From: an uncultured Flavobacteriales bacterium | Lineage (GTDB): Bacteria > Bacteroidota > Bacteroidia > Flavobacteriales_D > Crocinitomicaceae | Direction: 5' to 3' | Length of the DNA stretch: 39,118 bases | NCBI GenBank assembly: GCA_913059205.1 | Contig: CAJXRM010000001.1 | Span: 86,636-125,753 of the forward strand | Shown here: positions 35,360-39,118 of the stretch, in pieces | Position numbering within the stretch: position 1 is the first letter of the stretch | Layout: every line of letters starts with the position of its first letter | Translations under genes and position numbers: made by a program | Notes under the pieces: model-generated | Database searches by the model: none | The model's input: only the letters and a program-made list of their open reading frames with translations | What the model was told of the DNA's origin: nothing

Positions 35360-36031
35360 TCAACAAATTAACAACAATCGTTTCTCCCCTGGATTTTCGA
35401 TTGGTGCACGGTGTAGACAAGGAAGAACATTACTTTCCGGATGGTCTGTCGCGATTTTCCACATATTTCCAATGCCTAAATTAATTGGTAGCGCATTTGG
35501 TTTGGGTTGATAATGCAAGTCAAAAAAATGTTCTTCTAAAAAAGCGTCAAAACCTTCTTCCGGGCCATTGTACAATTTATTGAGTTCAGCTCGTAATTCA
35601 GGAATTTGTACTTTTTGAGTGCCTTGGGAATTGGGTAAAATATCACTTGAAGCACCATGGTATGTGCAAAGAAAAGTGTCAGTTGGAACTGGAGAACGAT
35701 CTACATGAAATGAATATACATCAGTTGGAAAAAAGAAATCATCTCTCTCGTAACTTTCAATTATATTTAAAACGGGTGCTGCACCATGTGCCTTCAATAT
35801 ATTTAAATCTGCCACTAAAATTTCACGAGCCAATTGACCTTGACTACTTAATTCTAAATTCATGAGTGTTTGAACGTTAATTTCCATTATTCTTTCTTCC
35901 ATCTCAATAGCAGAGACAATTTCCGAAAAATCTCCAATCAACTCTCGCGACCAACACAAAGCATTTACAGCACCATCAAAAGATGTTGAAATTAGTTCTT
36001 CGAAATTTGAAACAGTCTTAATTTGATTCAT
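35360..36031 (-). CDS. DUF1826-like protein
   Basis: This 223-residue protein appears cytosolic, with no signal peptide or membrane segment. The middle and end carry features I associate with DUF1826: YSFHVDRSPVPTDTFLCTYHG at about 126-146 and a late LPCLHRAPIENPGEKRLLL. The histidines and cysteines here could bind a metal, but that is a guess. In proteobacteria this family is often found near zinc-homeostasis genes; here it is divergent from the ferrous iron operon. The start is the ATG at 36031. The family assignment is from memory of motif layout and needs a profile search. Confidence 0.55.
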   Translation of the reverse strand: MNQIKTVSNFEELISTSFDGAVNALCWSRELIGDFSEIVSAIEMEERIMEINVQTLMNLELSSQGQLAREILVADLNILKAHGAAPVLNIIESYERDDFFFPTDVYSFHVDRSPVPTDTFLCTYHGASSDILPNSQGTQKVQIPELRAELNKLYNGPEEGFDAFLEEHFFDLHYQPKPNALPINLGIGNMWKIATDHPESNVLPCLHRAPIENPGEKRLLLIC

Positions 36032-36169
36032 ATTTGCGCTAAGCTAGTGGATTTTTAATTAGATAGAAATTATTTGTTGCAACACGTGCATAATTTTAGT
36101 TTTCGCTTATGTCAAGGACTCTGTTGTATGTATTTCGAATAAGATATTGAACGAACTTTTAACGATCAC

Positions 36170-36189
36170 AATACCCTTTTTAGGGTATT
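36170..36189. promoter_or_regulatory. Perfect inverted repeat upstream of feoA, candidate metal-responsive operator
   Basis: Arms AATACCCT and AGGGTATT flank a TTTT spacer. The site covers the expected -33 region of the feo promoter, whose -7 box is at 36211-36218. It lies between divergent genes, so a terminator role is unlikely. The sequence does not look like a classical Fur box, so the regulator is unassigned. Confidence 0.55.
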
Positions 36190-36210
36190 AGAACTATTCG
36201 AGAGTAATTC

Positions 36211-36218
36211 TATCTTTG
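36211..36218 (+). promoter_or_regulatory. Predicted -7 element of the feo operon
   Basis: TATCTTTG matches TAnnTTTG exactly, 15 bases before the feoA ATG. The -33 position (around 36188-36190, TTA) falls at the right arm of the inverted repeat. Confidence 0.5.
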
Positions 36219-36233
36219 TAATCATTCTAAATA

Positions 36234-36476
36234 ATGAAAAGTTCACTCTCACATATCAAAAACGGCGAGTTCGTTATTATTCGAGAAATTCTTGAGTCTT
36301 CACTAAAAGTGAAGTTACTGGAAATGGGCTTAACTGTGGAAAAACAGATTGAAGTGCTTTATCGTGCGCCGTTCGGAGGACCAATTGCCATTGATGTAGA
36401 AGGGTATGTACTTTCTTTGAGAAAAGATGAAGCGGAACTAGTCGAAGTTGAACGTATTAAATCAGCTCAAACGTGA
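36234..36476 (+). CDS. feoA: FeoA-domain protein
   Basis: This 80-residue cytosolic protein is a single SH3-like FeoA domain, with the conserved LLEMGLTVEKQIEV turn and RAPFGGPIAIDVEGYVLSLRKDEA. FeoA assists the ferrous iron permease FeoB, but its biochemical role is still unclear. It is the first gene of the feo operon and overlaps feoB by 4 bases (GTGA). Expression probably depends on the promoter and inverted repeat just upstream. Confidence 0.93.
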   Translation: MKSSLSHIKNGEFVIIREILESSLKVKLLEMGLTVEKQIEVLYRAPFGGPIAIDVEGYVLSLRKDEAELVEVERIKSAQT

Positions 36477-38422
36477 AGATTGCGTTACTTGGAAACCCAA
36501 ATACTGGAAAAAGCTCGGTATTTAATATGCTTACAGGATTGCGCCAGCATGTTGGGAATTTCCCTGGAGTTACTGTCGACAAGAAAGTAGGAATTTTATC
36601 AATTGGGGAGGAGTCACATGAATTAATTGACTTCCCAGGAACTTATAGTATTTATCCACGTTCGAAGGATGAAGAAGTAGTTTATAAAAGTATTTCGAAT
36701 AAGGAAAATCAAAACTATCCAGACGCCGTAGTTGTGGTAATAGATGTATCCAACTTGGAACGAAATCTTTTACTTTTTTCTCAGGTGTATGATTTGCAAT
36801 TCCCAACAGTCATGGTGCTTAACATGACAGATTTGGCAAAGCGTAAAAACATTTCATATAGCGCCGAAGAATTACAAAAATTGTTTCCAGAAGCAAGAAT
36901 TGTTGAGTCTAATGCACGAGTAAAAATGGGAAAGCAGCATCTTTTAGCTGCTTTGAATGATATTCCTAAAAGAAATGGAAGTACATTTTTGCCGGCTGCG
37001 AAAATTGCTGAAATTGACGATCTAGAGACACAACAAATTGAAACTAAAAAGAGGTTCGAAAAGATAAAAGAAGCTAAACCAAATTTTGAACAAACAATGG
37101 AGCGAGTTGCTCCCAAAACCCGTCAAATTGATAAAATTTTAGTGCATCCTTTTTTCGGATACGTGTTTTTCGCAGTTGTTTTAATGATTGTTTTTCAATT
37201 TGTTTACGTTTTTGCGTCCATTCCCATGGATTTAATTGATGGAACATTTTCATATTTAAGCACATGGATGAGCGGTGCCTTGCCTCAAGGCTATTTATCG
37301 GATCTAATAACGCAAGGAATTATTCCAGGAATAGGAGGTGTTGTGATTTTTATTCCACAGATTGCATTGTTATTCCTATTCATTTCAATTCTTGAAGAAA
37401 CGGGATATTTGTCGCGTGTTGTTTTTATAATGGACAGATTAATGCGTCCTTTTGGATTAAATGGAAAAAGCGTTGTTCCATTAATGTCAAGTGTTGCATG
37501 TGCTATACCAGGAGTAATGTCTGCGAGAACAATTGCGGATTGGAAGGAGCGAATGATAACAATAATGGTTGCTCCGTTGATGAGTTGTAGCGCACGAATT
37601 CCTGTATATACATTACTAATTGCTTTGGTGATACCCAATGAAACAGTCTTCGGTTTTATGAACCTGCAAGGGTTAGTTCTTTTCGGATTGTATGCTCTAG
37701 GCACTATTAGCGCTTTGGCAATAGCAATTATTTTAAAATTCATTATAAAAACGAAAGAGCAAGGGTTTTTAATGTTGGAAATGCCTTCCTACAAGTTTCC
37801 TAAATGGCAGAATGTTGGACTGACCGTTTGGGAAAAAGTAAAAGTGTTTGTTTGGGATGCAGGAAAGATTATTTTGGCAATATCAATTTTGTTGTGGGGA
37901 CTAGCGACATTTGGTCCATCTGAAAAGATGGAAGAAGCTTCTGTTTTAGCTCGGGAAAATGGTTTGGAATTAGGACTCTCGGATGACGAGATTAATCAAA
38001 ATGTTGCCGCAGCGAAACTGGAGAATTCATACATTGGAATATTGGGAAAAGGAATTGAACCAGTCATAGAACCGTTGGGATATGATTGGAAAATTGGAAT
38101 TTCACTAATTACTTCATTTGCTGCCCGGGAAGTTTTTGTGGGCTCCATGGCGACTATTTATGCAGTTGGTGACGACAGTGAAACAAGTCGTTCGTTAATG
38201 GATAAAATGCGCAATGAAAAGCGCCAAGATGGAACACCTGTTTATTCACTCGCAACAGGTGTTAGTTTAATGATTTTTTATGTTTTTGCTATGCAATGTA
38301 TGGCAACCTTAGCAGTAGTTAAAAGAGAGACTAAAAGTTGGAAGTGGCCACTTATTCAAATGGGATATATGGGAATTTTAGCCTATCTTGGTGCTTTCGT
38401 AACCTATTTAATATTGGTGTAA
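36473..38422 (+). CDS. feoB: Ferrous iron transporter FeoB
   Basis: This 649-residue protein has an N-terminal GTPase domain with G1 GNPNTGKSS at 7-15, DFPG at 53-56 and the NMTD guanine-specificity motif at 117-120. After a linker, about eight or more membrane helices run from about 222 to 648, including two Gate-type regions (GGVVIFIPQIALLF and the later SLITSFAAREVFVGS). It moves Fe2+ into the cytoplasm under low-oxygen or reducing conditions. It is shorter than the roughly 770-residue E. coli form but retains the core. It starts with GTG at 36473, inside the feoA stop. A small Cys-rich gene overlaps its stop by one base. Confidence 0.96.
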   Translation: MKIALLGNPNTGKSSVFNMLTGLRQHVGNFPGVTVDKKVGILSIGEESHELIDFPGTYSIYPRSKDEEVVYKSISNKENQNYPDAVVVVIDVSNLERNLLLFSQVYDLQFPTVMVLNMTDLAKRKNISYSAEELQKLFPEARIVESNARVKMGKQHLLAALNDIPKRNGSTFLPAAKIAEIDDLETQQIETKKRFEKIKEAKPNFEQTMERVAPKTRQIDKILVHPFFGYVFFAVVLMIVFQFVYVFASIPMDLIDGTFSYLSTWMSGALPQGYLSDLITQGIIPGIGGVVIFIPQIALLFLFISILEETGYLSRVVFIMDRLMRPFGLNGKSVVPLMSSVACAIPGVMSARTIADWKERMITIMVAPLMSCSARIPVYTLLIALVIPNETVFGFMNLQGLVLFGLYALGTISALAIAIILKFIIKTKEQGFLMLEMPSYKFPKWQNVGLTVWEKVKVFVWDAGKIILAISILLWGLATFGPSEKMEEASVLARENGLELGLSDDEINQNVAAAKLENSYIGILGKGIEPVIEPLGYDWKIGISLITSFAAREVFVGSMATIYAVGDDSETSRSLMDKMRNEKRQDGTPVYSLATGVSLMIFYVFAMQCMATLAVVKRETKSWKWPLIQMGYMGILAYLGAFVTYLILV

Positions 38423-38565
38423 TGCAAAAAGTTATTGTTGTACTTATTTTAGCAGCAGCGGCCTTTTATTTGGGACGTGAGTTTTACAAGCGTTTTATTT
38501 CGAAAGAAACAAAATGCGATGGGTGTGCTGTTGGAAAACTAACGAGCACTACTCCATCCAAATAA
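38422..38565 (+). CDS. FeoB-associated small Cys-containing membrane protein
   Basis: This 47-residue protein has one membrane helix at about 3-20 and a basic segment, then KCDGCAVGK with just two cysteines and a short tail. Position and layout match the FeoB-associated Cys-rich membrane proteins found after feoB in Bacteroidota, though those often have more cysteines. It may bind iron or help FeoB assembly; neither is established. The ATG overlaps the feoB stop by one base, so it is the last gene of the operon. Confidence 0.8.
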   Translation: MQKVIVVLILAAAAFYLGREFYKRFISKETKCDGCAVGKLTSTTPSK

Positions 38566-38568
38566 GCG

Positions 38569-38594
38569 AATTGCATTAGCAAATTAATGCAATT
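38569..38594. terminator. Possible bidirectional terminator after the feo operon
   Basis: A perfect 10-base AT-rich stem, AATTGCATTA and TAATGCAATT, with a 6-base loop lies between convergent genes. There is no strong T run, so termination efficiency is uncertain. The right arm reaches the stop codon of the minus-strand gene. Confidence 0.5.
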
Positions 38595-39076
38595 TATTTC
38601 TTTCTCGAAACATGTTTATTCGTGAATGCATCTGCTGTTTTATTCCAATTGTCAATTAACTTGGAACGTCGCTCATTGAATTCTTCATTTTGCTTGTTGT
38701 AAGCGTTAACAGCATTGTTCATGTCATTAACCGCAGCGTTAAAAGTATCTACATCCTTCTGAGTTCTATTCTTTTCTTTGATTTCGTCGAATGATTTTTT
38801 CACAACCTGAAAATTTTCAGACTTCAAAAAGTACTCGAGTGTTACGACCATTCCTTTAGTTGCTTCTTGTTCGTAAAAATCGAAAACACTGCTTGTTGCT
38901 TCAATCATGGATCGATCTGACTCATATGCATTAACGGCCTTTAGCTTTTCACGACCCTCTTCTAAGGTACTTTTTAGCGCTTCTTTATTTTGTTCAATCG
39001 CGTTTACATCCTGACGTACAATTGCATCCATCAAGTACATTTCTTGTTTATTACTTTTAAAGAAAATAAGGTACAC
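38594..39076 (-). CDS. Helical protein of unknown function, 5' end missing at the contig edge
   Basis: About 160 residues are visible, all predicted helical and highly charged, with heptad-like spacing (for example NEERRSK-type stretches and NAVNAYNKQNEEFNERRSK). The layout resembles surface proteins of the LIC11966 type, but I hold that loosely. The true start is missing: genomic sequence ends at 39076, and any N-terminus that begins MYKRQ comes from adapter DNA. The first reliable residues are VYLIFF. There may be a signal peptide or lipobox further upstream in the genome. The gene converges on the feo operon. Confidence 0.6.
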   Translation of the reverse strand: MYLIFFKSNKQEMYLMDAIVRQDVNAIEQNKEALKSTLEEGREKLKAVNAYESDRSMIEATSSVFDFYEQEATKGMVVTLEYFLKSENFQVVKKSFDEIKEKNRTQKDVDTFNAAVNDMNNAVNAYNKQNEEFNERRSKLIDNWNKTADAFTNKHVSRKK

Positions 39077-39118
39077 CTGTCTCTTATACACATCTGACGC
39101 TGCCGACGATCTACTCTG
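39077..39118 (+). other. Illumina Nextera adapter and i5 index, not genomic
   Basis: CTGTCTCTTATACACATCT at 39077-39095 is the transposase mosaic end. GACGCTGCCGACGA at 39096-39109 is the read-2-side Nextera adapter. TCTACTCT at 39110-39117 is the reverse complement of the i5 index AGAGTAGA, and the final G begins the P5-side sequence. This is untrimmed sequencing adapter joined to the contig end. Confidence 0.99.

Noticed and set aside
36170..36189. Terminator upstream of feoA
   Set aside because: It lies between two divergent genes and over a promoter, so there is no upstream transcript for it to end.

Overview
This is a 39 kb contig from a Bacteroidota genome, most likely Flavobacteriales; a Fluviicola/Crocinitomicaceae relative fits but is only a guess. 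The grounds are: AT-rich DNA, five secreted proteins ending in a type IX secretion (T9SS) sorting domain, several promoters with the Bacteroidota -7 element TAnnTTTG, few visible Shine-Dalgarno sites, and the gene content. Both ends cut through genes. The right end is not genomic: from 39077 onward it is Illumina Nextera adapter plus an i5 index.

Layout. 1-1241 (-): 5' part of a superfamily 1 helicase-like NTPase running off the left edge. 1373-3929 (+): PLP-dependent Cys/Met enzyme, a KtrA/TrkA-type K+ channel regulator and an SDR oxidoreductase. 4050-8354 (+): tandem secreted M43 metalloprotease paralogues. 8401-11184 (-): haem operon hemA-hemC-hemD. 11360-13844 (+): RDD membrane protein, rsmI and a quinone-oxidoreductase-like enzyme. 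13841-15157 (-): cation/H+ antiporter. 15353-18463 (+): ALDH7-type dehydrogenase, hemW and a VanZ-like protein. 18465-19841 (-): ClC chloride transporter. 19978-21420 (+): ALDH8-type dehydrogenase. 21473-24722 (-): two T9SS cargo proteins, one a lysyl-endopeptidase-like protease, and a membrane-anchored redoxin. 24783-30243 (+): orphan exported protein, uridine kinase and a 1208-residue sensor histidine kinase, translationally coupled. 30238-30513 (-): small membrane protein. 30692-32890 (+): secreted M12B-like metalloprotease. 33007-35351 (+): gpsA and aspartate kinase. 35360-36031 (-): DUF1826-like protein. 36234-38565 (+): ferrous iron operon feoA-feoB-Cys-rich protein. 38594-39076 (-): 5'-truncated helical protein.

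Two themes recur. One is extracellular proteolysis: four T9SS-targeted peptidases of three types plus one further T9SS cargo, with no secretion machinery in the window. The other is iron and haem: hemACD, hemW and feoAB, with a Fur/PerR-like inverted repeat upstream of hemA and a perfect inverted repeat upstream of feoA. I found no tRNA, rRNA, CRISPR array, transposon or prophage, and no gene-free stretch over 300 bases. I did not find a clearly new system. The best leads are the two candidate metal/redox operators, the redoxin-protease gene pair, and the coupled orphan-udk-kinase operon.
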